Of a DNA stretch of 11,981 bases, positions 1 through 6,849 are shown piece after piece; the stretch's first letter is position 1; every line of letters starts with the position of its first letter. Location: positions 1 to 11,981 of the forward strand of contig JABDQZ010000152.1 in the NCBI GenBank assembly GCA_013041975.1. Reading direction: 5' to 3'. The translations under genes were made by a program, and so were the position numbers. The stretch comes from Gammaproteobacteria bacterium (GTDB lineage Bacteria; Pseudomonadota; Gammaproteobacteria; Chromatiales; Chromatiaceae). A model generated the notes under the pieces. That model worked only from the letters and a program-made list of their open reading frames with translations, made no database searches and was not told where the DNA came from.

Positions 1-124
1 CCTGACAGCTGACTTACTTTTCAAATGGATTACGCAGTTTGCCTTGCAAAATGCAAATGGCGCTATCTTTGTGTTTAAAGACATACCTAACTTTGCTTTA
101 TCTGTCCCCAACCAGGTACCTTAA
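1..124 (+). CDS. Possible 3' end of an unidentified gene (partial)
   Basis: The frame starting at base 2 is open for 40 codons up to a TAA at 122-124, and it enters from the left edge. The readable tail ends in ...FALSVPNQVP and is moderately hydrophobic and protein-like. I do not recognise the family and cannot see a start. A chance open frame of this length is quite possible in AT-rich DNA. It would lie co-directional with and about 110 bp upstream of the diguanylate cyclase gene. Confidence 0.35.
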   Translation, partial: LTADLLFKWITQFALQNANGAIFVFKDIPNFALSVPNQVP

Positions 125-125
125 A

Positions 126-144
126 AATCAATAAGCCATTGATT
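126..144. repeat. Short inverted repeat after the partial gene
   Basis: AATCAAT (126-132) and ATTGATT (138-144) are perfect 7-bp inverted arms with a 5-nt loop, directly behind the TAA at 122-124. No T-run follows, so it is at best a weak terminator or transcript-end stabiliser. An ATTGATT copy recurs at 164-170. Confidence 0.35.
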
Positions 145-151
145 CTCTATT

Positions 152-197
152 ACATTTCAGCACATTGATTTTCTTGGCACAGCTATTGCTGAAATGT
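152..197. repeat. 11-bp perfect inverted repeat upstream of the REC-GGDEF gene
   Basis: ACATTTCAGCA (152-162) and TGCTGAAATGT (187-197) are exact reverse complements separated by 24 bp, ending 39 bp before the probable ATG at 237. The right arm overlaps the spacer and -10 of the best promoter candidate (174-202) and the left arm lies upstream of its -35. This suits either an operator pair or a leader hairpin. No U-tract follows, which argues against a terminator. Confidence 0.5.
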
Positions 198-202
198 CTT
201 AT
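174..202 (+). promoter_or_regulatory. Candidate sigma70 promoter of the REC-GGDEF gene
   Basis: TTGGCA at 174-179 matches the -35 consensus at 5 of 6 bases and is followed, after a 17-bp spacer, by TCTTAT at 197-202, which matches the -10 at 4 of 6. Transcription would begin near 209, giving a short leader before ATG 237. This is inferred by eye only. Confidence 0.35.
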
Positions 203-236
203 GACAATTTAGGTATTGAGTTTATTGAGTAACGCT

Positions 237-1214
237 ATGTCCACGAATGTAACAGCTATTAAAACTACCTCTTTCGCATCCAAAGACAAGATCAAGATTG
301 ATCCTCTATCGATCCTGGTTGTCGATGACTCAACAACCGAGCGCCGATTTTTATCTGTGATTCTCGGGCGCTTTGGTCATAATATTCTGGAGGTATCAAG
401 TGGTACTGAAGCACTCGATCTAATCATTAAAAACGATATTAACATCGACCTGATTCTAATGGACGTTAATATGCCAGAAATTGATGGCTATCAGACTGCT
501 AACCAGGTTCGCAACCTGCAAACAAACAACGGCATTGAATGGCAACCTATTATTTTCCTCAGCGGGCGAAACACGCCAAGCGATATCGCCATGGGAATCG
601 AATCAGGAGGAGATGACTTCATCATAAAGCCTGTGAACAGTATAACACTTCAGGCAAAAATCCACGCCATGTCTCGCATATCAAATATGCGAAAACGCTT
701 GATGGATGTCCAACATCAGCTGGAGAAACAGGCACATTTCGATGAACTGACTGGTATTTCAAACCGACGCCATTTTTTGCAATTACTCGATAAAGAAATA
801 TCCAGAAGTCATCGTCAGGCAATACCCTTATCCCTGAGTTTTTTTGATATTGACAAGTTTAAACAGGTCAATGATACCTATGGTCACCGGGTAGGAGACG
901 AGGTTTTAAAACGTGTTGCTCACGTGGTTTCTTGCGACTTACGCAGGGAGGACATCTTTGGAAGGCTTGGTGGTGAAGAGTTTTGCATTTTCCTTCCGGG
1001 ACAAAGCCTTGAAAAAGCAAAAAAAATAGTTGAACGGTACAGATTTGCAATTGAAGCGGTAAGCCATGAATCTGCCATTGGAAAATTTAATGTTACAGCC
1101 AGTTTCGGTATATCAGAACTAACCAAACAGGATTCTGTCAATTCATTATTGGAAAAAGCAGACCGGTTACTATACCGAGCCAAGAAAAATGGACGAAACC
1201 GCGTTGAAATTTGA
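237..1214 (+). CDS. REC-GGDEF diguanylate cyclase response regulator
   Basis: Predicted cytoplasmic response regulator that makes c-di-GMP from two GTP, with output set by phosphorylation of the receiver domain (WspR-like order). Numbered from the alternative TTG at 216, the receiver runs from about residue 32 to 145, with acidic pair D37/D38, phospho-acceptor D83, S116 and K138. A short helical linker leads to a GGDEF domain from about 173, with DELTG, FDIDKFKQVND and the active-site signature GGEEF at 252-256. R243 and D246 form an RxxD inhibitory site exactly five residues before GGEEF, so product inhibition is expected. I chose ATG 237 (325 aa) over TTG 216 or TTG 225 because no start has a good Shine-Dalgarno and ATG is the strongest codon; the extra residues lie outside the domains. 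No partner histidine kinase is visible in the window. Confidence 0.9.
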   Translation: MSTNVTAIKTTSFASKDKIKIDPLSILVVDDSTTERRFLSVILGRFGHNILEVSSGTEALDLIIKNDINIDLILMDVNMPEIDGYQTANQVRNLQTNNGIEWQPIIFLSGRNTPSDIAMGIESGGDDFIIKPVNSITLQAKIHAMSRISNMRKRLMDVQHQLEKQAHFDELTGISNRRHFLQLLDKEISRSHRQAIPLSLSFFDIDKFKQVNDTYGHRVGDEVLKRVAHVVSCDLRREDIFGRLGGEEFCIFLPGQSLEKAKKIVERYRFAIEAVSHESAIGKFNVTASFGISELTKQDSVNSLLEKADRLLYRAKKNGRNRVEI

Positions 1215-1554
1215 ATTAAAAGATTTAAATGAAATTTTAAAATCTGTAAATAATTCAAATAATACTAAAGGCCCTCATACTTCTTGTGAATTTATCGCTG
1301 AATGCACAAATCCCCATTACAAAACGGTTACTGTTCACCATTTATTCAGACATTAGACAATAATCGATAATTTTTATACATTTATGTATAATTTAGTGTA
1401 TTTTCCCATGTAATTATGTGGCATTTACTATAGTTATTGTACATTTTTGTATAATTTTACTATAGTCGTTACAAACAGTGGAAATTTTGTAATTGCGCAA
1501 ATCACTGAACTACGACGCCAGGGAACCCAGACAGTAAGTGAGAGATAATACCCG
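1215..1554. other. AT-rich intergenic region, 340 bp
   Basis: I see no credible gene. The first 45 bp contain AT-only nested dyads: GAATTA at 1213-1218 with TAATTC at 1251-1256, and AGATTT at 1221-1226 with AAATCT at 1240-1245. These could weakly terminate the cyclase transcript, but there is no GC stem or T-run. The middle (1375-1465) holds the repeated boxes listed separately. The region before 1555 carries GAGAG at about 1540-1544, roughly 10 bases before the DUF3429 ATG, as ribosome-binding site. Confidence 0.6.
1375..1465. repeat. Repeated palindromic TGTATAAT boxes and TTTACTATAG direct repeats
   Basis: An 18-bp element, TACATTTATGTATAATTT at 1377-1394, recurs at 1440-1457 with 17 of 18 bases identical, offset by 63 bp. 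The first copy lies in a perfect dyad, TATACAT (1375-1381) and ATGTATA (1384-1390). TTTACTATAG occurs at 1424-1433 and again at 1456-1465, offset by 32 bp. Each box contains a TATAAT hexamer (1387-1392, 1450-1455) that could serve as a -10, though no good -35 is visible. The arrangement suggests operator sites for the downstream operon (inference). Confidence 0.5.
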
Positions 1555-2013
1555 ATGGAGAATACTGAACATTCATCAACAATCCCCAAACAGGCTTTAC
1601 TTTTAGGCTACGGTGGCCTTATACCTTTTGTTACGCTCTCAGCGGCAACCTGGTTCCCGGCATCGCATAGGCTTGTCCAGGTGCACGAAGCATTACTACT
1701 TTATGCCAGTATCATTCTCACATTCATGGGCGCAATTCACTGGGGTGTAGCCATGACAAGGGCCTTAGCCCCAAACAGCTTACAGTTGACGATCAGCATC
1801 ATCCCGGCACTGATTGCCTGGTTCGCATCATTTACCAGCCAAAGCGTCAACTATGTCATTTTATACATCAGCTTTGCCGGCTTATGTTTAATCGACAGCA
1901 AGAGCAGCAAGCAAGGCGATCTTCCCGACTGGTACCCCAAACTCAGAGTGCCCCTAACAACCGTTGTCGTCATATCCTTAATCAGTGCGCATCTAGCGAC
2001 TTCTTATAGATGA
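1555..2013 (+). CDS. DUF3429 family inner-membrane protein
   Basis: A 152-residue polytopic membrane protein of the DUF3429 family; its biochemical function is not known. Hydrophobic segments lie at about residues 14-34, 45-65, 78-95, 98-113 and 131-150, so about five membrane passes. The recognisable family signature is the GAIHWG stretch at 59-64, preceded by a histidine in helix 2 (VHEALL). A polar loop with DLPDWYP sits at 122-128. The length is usual for the family. ATG 1555 is preceded by GAGAG about 10 bases upstream. It is the first gene of a co-directional set with a DCC thiol oxidoreductase, an unknown protein and a Lon-domain protein, and regulation may come from the repeated boxes in the upstream gap. 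Confidence 0.85.
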   Translation: MENTEHSSTIPKQALLLGYGGLIPFVTLSAATWFPASHRLVQVHEALLLYASIILTFMGAIHWGVAMTRALAPNSLQLTISIIPALIAWFASFTSQSVNYVILYISFAGLCLIDSKSSKQGDLPDWYPKLRVPLTTVVVISLISAHLATSYR

Positions 2014-2051
2014 TGATGAACGCATGATGCTATTAAACGAAAATAAGAAGT
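1999..2051 (+). repeat. 9-bp intercistronic inverted repeat spanning the DUF3429 stop
   Basis: ACTTCTTAT (1999-2007) pairs perfectly with ATAAGAAGT (2043-2051) across a 35-nt loop that contains the DUF3429 stop codon. No T-run follows, so read-through into the DCC gene is likely. It may mark an RNA-processing or stability element. The stem is AT-rich. Confidence 0.35.
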
Positions 2052-2091
2052 AGCCATTTCACTTCCATTAATCAGATAACCAATTATCAGC

Positions 2092-2481
2092 ATGAAAACC
2101 TTCAACCTTTCAAAACCACAGGTAACGAGCAAGGAAAAATCCAGACCCACTGTTTTTTATGATGGCGCCTGTCCGCTTTGCAGTCGTGAAATAGCACATT
2201 ATCGTCAATGTTCGGGGTCTGATGATATTAATTGGCTCGATATCTCTCAATCTAAAGAACAATTGCAAGCCTACGAGATTGATTATGATTCAGCAATGAA
2301 GCGCTTTCATGTTTTGTCTCCTGATGGTACCTACCACACAGGTGCATTTGGATTTGTGTATCTATGGTCGAAACTAAAGCCTTACAAGGCACTATCAAAA
2401 CTTATTAATTTATTTAGCCTTGCATCCTTGCTTGACTGGTTTTATGTACGATTTGCAAAATGGCGTACTAAAAGAAAATGA
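2092..2481 (+). CDS. DCC family thiol-disulfide oxidoreductase (DUF393)
   Basis: A 129-residue DCC-family protein with a thioredoxin-like fold, expected to do thiol-disulfide chemistry in the cytoplasm; the natural substrate is unknown. The hallmark is YDGACPLC at residues 23-30, giving the family's D24, C27 and C30. A beta-strand of the fold (INWLDIS) follows, then the conserved H83-T84-G85 and a hydrophobic helical end. ATG 2092 is the only reasonable start; there is no clear Shine-Dalgarno, and a small dyad, GATAA/TTATC (2075-2088), occupies the usual site. Its stop overlaps the next gene's start by ATGA at 2478-2481, indicating translational coupling. The lack of a signal peptide argues against a periplasmic Dsb-type role. 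Confidence 0.88.
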   Translation: MKTFNLSKPQVTSKEKSRPTVFYDGACPLCSREIAHYRQCSGSDDINWLDISQSKEQLQAYEIDYDSAMKRFHVLSPDGTYHTGAFGFVYLWSKLKPYKALSKLINLFSLASLLDWFYVRFAKWRTKRK

Positions 2482-3686
2482 GCATAACGTTAATCCAAAA
2501 ACATATTTTCAAAGGCACTCGCATATTTGAGTTGTTCGAAGATTCAATAGTCGTTCATAGCAAGTCATTATTTAAAGAAAAAAAAACTGTAATAGACTTG
2601 GCTATTATCGAAGCGGATCCTGAGATCAATAAAACTCAATCAATAGTCCATTTCAAAAGCCTATATGAAACCGGACCTGTACTATCGTTTTATTTAAATA
2701 AGCCAGACACTGAAAGATTCGCGAACTTCATGCGCTCAATCAAAGATAATATTCTTATAACAAAGCAAAAGATTGCCGAGAAAGATGCGGTTATCAAAGC
2801 CTATTCCCACCGACTGACTCCACCTTTTTCAGGGCTGGTACAAATAGCTGAATCCGGACGAGCCCGGGCCTTAACAATGGACGGAAAGACCTGGGAATTC
2901 CAGCATCGTCATACCACGCTGCCATTCGAAAATGGTTCTGGTAAGGAATATCGTCATCGCTTTTCACATGCAATGACAATTGATAAAAAAGGATTGCAAG
3001 AAATTGTTTCTCGTGCACCGAATGAATATCTAAACCTTGATGATAGCTTGATACAACTTGCAGATTTTATCTCGAAAGCAGATTTCCCATTTCCGTCGAC
3101 CGATATTTATGAGTATTGGCTACTGGATCCTAAAGATGAATCACCACTGGCAATGATATTTTCATGTTCTGAAGAAGAACAAATGTCATCTTTTCCTGAA
3201 AAGACAGAGTGGACAGCACTACCGGCTGCGGCCATGCCCATTGAATTGACTGCGTTTGAGAAAGAACAGCAGGAAACACCGGTCAATCGTAGAGTCGAAC
3301 AAATGGTCGCGGAAAGGGCTGGATTTCAAAGACCCAAAGCACGCTGGTTTAAGCGTCATGCAGATGAACAAGAAAACTTCCCCCCCTTGCTACTGACTGA
3401 AGACTGGAATGATGAAAATCAGGTAGATTTATGCCAACGCTATCTACTTCGTCAATCCAGTCGTTTACTCATGCTTCATGGCATACCAGATGCCGATCGT
3501 AGAAGACTTGAGGCTGCAGCAAGATCACACGCATTTGAAGTAGAAAGGTTTTACCCATTTTACCCGAAGGTGATTGACCACAAAATCATAAATACCGCCC
3601 TGGTTGAAGCAAGATTGAGAAGAAACACAAAAATAAATGATCCATCTTCAGTCGAAAATCGCCGAGACGGTGTTCTTTATCAATAA
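2478..3686 (+). CDS. Unrecognised 402-residue protein, translationally coupled to the DCC gene
   Basis: I do not recognise this family. It has no signal peptide and no membrane segment, so a cytoplasmic location is likely. Residues about 1-90 look like alternating strands closed by a helix (FANFMRSIKDNI), possibly PH-like, but this is a guess. A middle part around 115-225 contains SGRARALTMDGKTWEFQ and several His/Arg residues. The C-terminal third (about 265-385) is strongly charged and helical, with KARWFKR, an RQSSRLLMLHG segment and paired arginines. The ATG overlaps the DCC stop (ATGA), so the two products are made together, and a Lon-domain gene follows after 9 bases. No catalytic signature is visible. 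The coding quality is convincing: a long frame, tight spacing and AAAGAAA just before the start. Confidence 0.85.
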   Translation: MSITLIQKHIFKGTRIFELFEDSIVVHSKSLFKEKKTVIDLAIIEADPEINKTQSIVHFKSLYETGPVLSFYLNKPDTERFANFMRSIKDNILITKQKIAEKDAVIKAYSHRLTPPFSGLVQIAESGRARALTMDGKTWEFQHRHTTLPFENGSGKEYRHRFSHAMTIDKKGLQEIVSRAPNEYLNLDDSLIQLADFISKADFPFPSTDIYEYWLLDPKDESPLAMIFSCSEEEQMSSFPEKTEWTALPAAAMPIELTAFEKEQQETPVNRRVEQMVAERAGFQRPKARWFKRHADEQENFPPLLLTEDWNDENQVDLCQRYLLRQSSRLLMLHGIPDADRRRLEAAARSHAFEVERFYPFYPKVIDHKIINTALVEARLRRNTKINDPSSVENRRDGVLYQ

Positions 3687-3695
3687 GAGATTGAA

Positions 3696-4358
3696 ATGAA
3701 ACCTAAATACCCACTTACTCAACCTTTCGAAAAACTACCTGAAGAGTTACCCATATACGCTTTGGAGAACGCCTTGCTACCTGGTGGTGAATTGCCATTA
3801 ACGCTGTCTGAAGCCGATGATTTAGCCATGTTTTTTGATGCGTTAAGAACGGATCAGTTGATTGGCATGATACAACCCAGGGGATCAAACCTCGATAGCG
3901 ATATTTACAACACAGGTTGTGCAGGTCGCATAAGGCAATACCGAGAGAGAAAAGATGGCAAATTAAACGTCATGATAACCGGAGTTTGCAGGTACAAAGT
4001 CGTCAAAGTATTACCCTTGAAAAAGGGTTTCAGAAAAGTCATTGCCGACTGGAGTAATTTTCCGCAGGACTATGAAACAGAAGATGTCGAATCCAACAAA
4101 ATCGATACATTTAAAGCTGACTTGCGCGACTATTTCCAACGTCAACAAATGCAGATTGATTGGGATGCTCTGAACAAGCTTCACATTGAGGAAGTGGTAA
4201 ACAACCTTGTTTTGGTCATGAATTTCAGTAAAAGTGACAAGCAATTGCTGCTTGAATCTCCCACGATCGACGATCGATTAAACTTGTTTACCGACTTACT
4301 AAAAGCAAAACCAGATCCCATTTGGACAGGGGATTATGTAGGAGAAAGCATTAATTAA
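3696..4358 (+). CDS. Stand-alone Lon N-terminal (substrate-binding) domain protein
   Basis: A 220-residue protein of the LON peptidase N-terminal domain family (PF02190 type). It has the domain opening LPIYALENALLPGGELPL (about residues 18-35), then LIGMIQPRG (about 55-63), the Gly/Cys-Ala-Gly turn and GRIRQYRERKDGKLNVMITGVCRYKV, followed by a helical C-terminal half. There is no AAA+ ATPase or Ser-Lys protease domain, so it is not Lon itself. Stand-alone members are common in Proteobacteria, and their role, presumably binding or presenting unfolded peptides, is not settled. AAGAGA sits just before ATG 3696. It is the last gene of the 1555-4358 set and faces a convergent neighbour. Confidence 0.9.
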   Translation: MKPKYPLTQPFEKLPEELPIYALENALLPGGELPLTLSEADDLAMFFDALRTDQLIGMIQPRGSNLDSDIYNTGCAGRIRQYRERKDGKLNVMITGVCRYKVVKVLPLKKGFRKVIADWSNFPQDYETEDVESNKIDTFKADLRDYFQRQQMQIDWDALNKLHIEEVVNNLVLVMNFSKSDKQLLLESPTIDDRLNLFTDLLKAKPDPIWTGDYVGESIN

Positions 4359-4379
4359 TCATCAATGCATACAATTTCT

Positions 4380-4421
4380 GTAGCAGGGAACATTTCTCAC
4401 TGTAAGAAACAATCCCGCTAC
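4380..4421. terminator. Possible bidirectional hairpin between convergent genes
   Basis: GTAGC (4380-4384) plus GGGA (4386-4389) pair with TCCC (4413-4416) plus GCTAC (4417-4421), with one bulged A; inside, TTTCT and AGAAA can extend the stem. It lies between the convergent Lon-domain and CIA30 genes. Neither strand has a U-tract after the stem, so intrinsic termination is uncertain. Confidence 0.35.
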
Positions 4422-4432
4422 CATTCAATGGG

Positions 4433-5020
4433 TTAATAAAACCCAATGCTGGCAACGCATATATTGGCATCGAATTCGCGACCAATAGCTACCACGCCAA
4501 TACGCTTAAGGTTTTCTACATTGAGGTCTTCGGATGTTTTATAAGCCTGGAATGAGCTAAATGGCAAATTGATGATTTGCCAGTCTCCATTGGTCTGAAA
4601 AGTTGCTCTAAAAGCCTGCCAGGGAAACCACAGGTCCTTGGTTCGCAGGTGTAAATTATAATCTTCACCATTCCCCCTGATCTCGAGCTGGATTCCTTGA
4701 AGGTGTTTGACGGATTGCGCCAACGAGGCGTCGATATTATAGGCCATTTGAATGAACCCGCCGTTGTTATCCGTACTCACAGACCCTGAAAGTTCGATAC
4801 AGGTTTTATTATCCAAGTCAGTAACACCAATAGTACCCTTGGAAACTCCGCCCATAACACCATCTGTCACGAGCTGCCAGTTTGAAATACCATTATCTAG
4901 AGACTGAGTCTTCATCTGTGCTATGACATGCTTAACATTAAACGTTGATAAATAAATTCCAATAAAACTCAAGCAGCATAGCTTGAATAACATTGAAAAC
5001 GAAAGGCGATCAGGCGACAT
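4433..5020 (-). CDS. Exported CIA30-domain (complex I intermediate-associated protein 30-like) protein
   Basis: A 195-residue protein of the CIA30 family (PF08547 type). In mitochondria this domain acts in complex I assembly; in bacteria such proteins are carbohydrate-binding-like beta-sandwich proteins without a settled function. The diagnostic segment is WQLVTDGVMGGVSKG (about residues 48-62), followed by GGFIQMAYN, GIQLEIRGNGEDYNLHLRT, WQAFRATF and a closing GVVAIGREFDANICVASIGFY. The first about 35 residues form a hydrophobic export signal ending near VIAQ, so a periplasmic location is likely. ATG 5020 is supported by AAGGA about 5 bases upstream; the internal Met10 has no such site. It is monocistronic, convergent with the Lon-domain gene, and has a 6-bp dyad in its leader. 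Confidence 0.85.
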   Translation of the reverse strand: MSPDRLSFSMLFKLCCLSFIGIYLSTFNVKHVIAQMKTQSLDNGISNWQLVTDGVMGGVSKGTIGVTDLDNKTCIELSGSVSTDNNGGFIQMAYNIDASLAQSVKHLQGIQLEIRGNGEDYNLHLRTKDLWFPWQAFRATFQTNGDWQIINLPFSSFQAYKTSEDLNVENLKRIGVVAIGREFDANICVASIGFY

Positions 5021-5329
5021 GGGATTCCTTAAGTGTATGTCGTCTAGCAGGTCTAGTAATCAAGATAGACCCAATAGATGAATATCTGTCATTGTTATTT
5101 CATTTCAAAGTAATATAAATAATACAAAGCTTTATTTCGAAGCTTGCTTGTCAGCATGTCTATTATTAGATAGTCCTACAAGCTAACTTATTTTTCAATA
5201 GCTCATGCTTTGACCGAGTCTCCCAACTGCGCTGCCAGCAGACAGACATAATTATAACCCCGAGGTTTCTGGCTGGAAAACCTTAAGGCTCGTCAGTGTC
5301 TCTAAACTGAAAAGTGATCTTCATTTACT
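5021..5329. other. Intergenic region, about 310 bp, no gene seen
   Basis: It lies between the CIA30 gene and the end of the next minus-strand gene. I see no coding frame. It holds a dyad, GGTCTA (5050-5055) and TAGACC (5066-5071), 30 bases before the CIA30 start, and two AAGCTT hexamers (5127-5132, 5140-5145) that can pair with each other. Near 5265-5285, AAACC and GGTTT arms could form a weak hairpin after the 5330 gene, without a U-tract. An AT-rich stretch at about 5095-5135 is the likely CIA30 promoter zone, but I cannot assign -35/-10 confidently. Confidence 0.5.
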
Positions 5330-5755
5330 TTACCTTAACTGGCTTAGAGTAAATTTAATCTCCGTGCGTACCTGATCGATGGCATTGGATAATTCATCCA
5401 CGACTTTTTGATCTGTTCCAATTCTGCCCCAGTTTTCGCCCCACTTATTTTTCAGGCTTTCTGCACGGTGTTGAACATCAGCAGAGATAAGCATACTCAT
5501 ATCAACAATTAACCCAACTTTTACCCAACCAATCCTCGGATTTCCCTTTTTAAGGTCATTATCGTAATGCCTGGTAAAAATAATCTGCTCAAGTTCTGCT
5601 AATTCACTTAAGACTTCAAATGAGGCCGTCCTGATATTATTGTTTGATTCAGACACTTCTAAACGCCAGGCATTATAACTAAAACCAACGACGGCAAATA
5701 TCACGCTGAATATTGCTGTGAGGTAATAGGTTTTAAATCTGCTGTTTAAACTCAT
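5330..5755 (-). CDS. Membrane-anchored small protein of unknown function
   Basis: A 141-residue protein I do not recognise. One N-terminal hydrophobic segment (about residues 11-30, TAIFSVIFAVVGFSYNAW) would anchor it in the inner membrane, with the remaining about 110 residues exposed, probably periplasmic. The exposed part is mainly helical: an N-terminal helix with SELAELEQIIF, a centre with a run of Ile/Val/Met (GLIVDMSMLIS), and a C-terminal helix (VVDELSNAIDQVRTEIKFTLSQL). The topology resembles small sensor or scaffold proteins, but no catalytic motif is seen. ATG 5755 lies three bases after the TGA of the dioxygenase-fold gene. With no good ribosome-binding site of its own, it is probably translated by coupling. 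Confidence 0.75.
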   Translation of the reverse strand: MSLNSRFKTYYLTAIFSVIFAVVGFSYNAWRLEVSESNNNIRTASFEVLSELAELEQIIFTRHYDNDLKKGNPRIGWVKVGLIVDMSMLISADVQHRAESLKNKWGENWGRIGTDQKVVDELSNAIDQVRTEIKFTLSQLR

Positions 5756-5758
5756 AAA

Positions 5759-6199
5759 TCAATGTTTTTCTATGACCATGGTGAAATCAATAATCTCCTG
5801 GCGAGCTTCACCAATCCATTGAGTTTCAAGTACCTTATAGCCATCAGCATTAACAATAAAATGGATGTGTGGAGCTGGCATATTGGGCCACTCGCTTTCG
5901 AACTGAAAACGACCATCCAAACCGGTAAAAAGATAAGCACGTAACCTGTCCTGATAATATCCATTTTCTCCGGCTTGCCAGTGAGATATTTTTGCACCTG
6001 CTACAGGCCTACAGCCAGGAAACCCAAGCACCTGACCTCTAACAATCAATCCCTCACTCACATTTATCTTTTGCTCAGTGACAGCTTCATAATGAGTACC
6101 GGTCGTGCGATGCGGAGTCAAAAGACAATCATTAGCATGTACAACTAACGGAGTAGCCAATGAAAATGAAACCATTATTCTGATAAAATTCTTAAACAT
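5759..6199 (-). CDS. Exported intradiol ring-cleavage dioxygenase-fold protein
   Basis: A 146-residue protein with the C-terminal fold of intradiol (catechol/protocatechuate) dioxygenases. Residues 1-22 are a signal peptide (cut probably after VVHA). The fold is shown by GLIVRGQVLGFPGCRPVAG (50-68), the AKISHWQAGENGYY segment (69-82), GLDGRFQFES and PHIHFIV (110-116). In true enzymes, two Tyr and two His bind Fe(III): H111 and H113 are present and Y81 or Y82 can be the first Tyr, but the stretch just before HIH (WPNMPAP) has no Tyr, so one ligand appears lost. Catalysis is therefore doubtful. I prefer ATG 6199, which has GGTGAG about 5 bases upstream, over GTG 6208. It is followed after three bases by the membrane-anchored protein gene. 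Confidence 0.8.
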   Translation of the reverse strand: MFKNFIRIMVSFSLATPLVVHANDCLLTPHRTTGTHYEAVTEQKINVSEGLIVRGQVLGFPGCRPVAGAKISHWQAGENGYYQDRLRAYLFTGLDGRFQFESEWPNMPAPHIHFIVNADGYKVLETQWIGEARQEIIDFTMVIEKH

Positions 6200-6400
6200 A
6201 AAACTCACCCATGGCTTCGCCTGATTTAAACAGGACCTGCTTATAAGATAGTTTATTTCAAAATATATGAACCAAATGATTTAGTATGGACGAGATATAT
6301 CAGCTATTCAGTGCCTGCAGCAACTCAACACCCCAGTATCTTTCTACTTAGCCAATTTCGGTCACTCAAAGCCAAAGCCTGACTGTCTCACATAAAGCCG

Positions 6401-6436
6401 AAAAAAAACCAGCCGCTTTCCTAAAAAACGACTGGT
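6401..6436 (-). terminator. Rho-independent terminator of the His-rich protein gene
   Basis: On the minus strand an 8-bp stem, ACCAGTCG (6436-6429) with CGGCTGGT (6415-6408, one T-G pair), encloses a 13-nt loop and is followed directly by eight T (6407-6401 and adjoining). It lies 10 bases after the stop at 6446. Confidence 0.85.
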
Positions 6437-6445
6437 CACTATAGA

Positions 6446-6847
6446 TTAGAAATCATCACTAAGTCTTAAAATCAGCGACCATCCATCATTATCGAAAGAG
6501 CGATATCCATGGTCGTGGTAGCCATAAGGTCTCCTGTGCCAGCTATAGTGTTTCTTATACAATCCATAAGGTTTCTTGTGCCAGCCATAATGATGCCCTC
6601 GATTATATTTTTGAGACTTACCACGGTGTCCCTTGTGTAGATCGTATTGCCTAACACGATAGCTCTTATTGAATGCCTTTTTACGTGTTAGATCGTGATT
6701 TTTCACTTCTTTCCTTAGTCTTGACTCCTGACGTTCAACACGCTTATCAAATTGTGAATGACCATTATTTTCATAACGATCTGCGTACACCGGCATTGCA
6801 ACCAGTACAGCCAAGGGCGCAATCAATAATGTTTTTATAATATTCAT
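6446..6847 (-). CDS. Exported His/Arg/Tyr-rich repeat protein
   Basis: A 133-residue small secreted protein, not assigned to a named family. Residues 1-22 are a clear signal peptide (cut after PVYA-D). Residues 24-60 are charged and helical. Residues 60-115 are rich in His, Arg, Lys, Tyr and Gly, including a 14-residue tandem repeat: YGWHKKPYGLYKKH (87-100) followed by YSWHRRPYGYHDHG (101-114). The end, WSLILRLSDDF, is amphipathic and strand-like. The composition would suit metal or polyanion binding in the envelope; that is inference. ATG 6847 has AGGAG 6 bases upstream. A direct-repeat operator-like element lies upstream (6909-6925) and an intrinsic terminator follows, so it is a monocistronic unit. 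Confidence 0.8.
   Translation of the reverse strand: MNIIKTLLIAPLAVLVAMPVYADRYENNGHSQFDKRVERQESRLRKEVKNHDLTRKKAFNKSYRVRQYDLHKGHRGKSQKYNRGHHYGWHKKPYGLYKKHYSWHRRPYGYHDHGYRSFDNDGWSLILRLSDDF
6506..6589 (-). repeat. 42-bp tandem duplication inside the His-rich gene
   Basis: The DNA coding for residues 87-100 (6548-6589) and 101-114 (6506-6547) is a two-copy tandem repeat of 42 bp. The core CCATAAGG on the plus strand recurs at 6522-6529 and 6564-6571, with CCTGTGCCAGC/CTTGTGCCAGC nearby. Differences are mostly synonymous or conservative (K to R). Confidence 0.7.
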
Positions 6848-6849
6848 GC

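Noticed and set aside
920..1258. A 112-codon minus-strand frame.
   Set aside because: It lies antisense to the GGDEF domain of the first cyclase and shows no family features.
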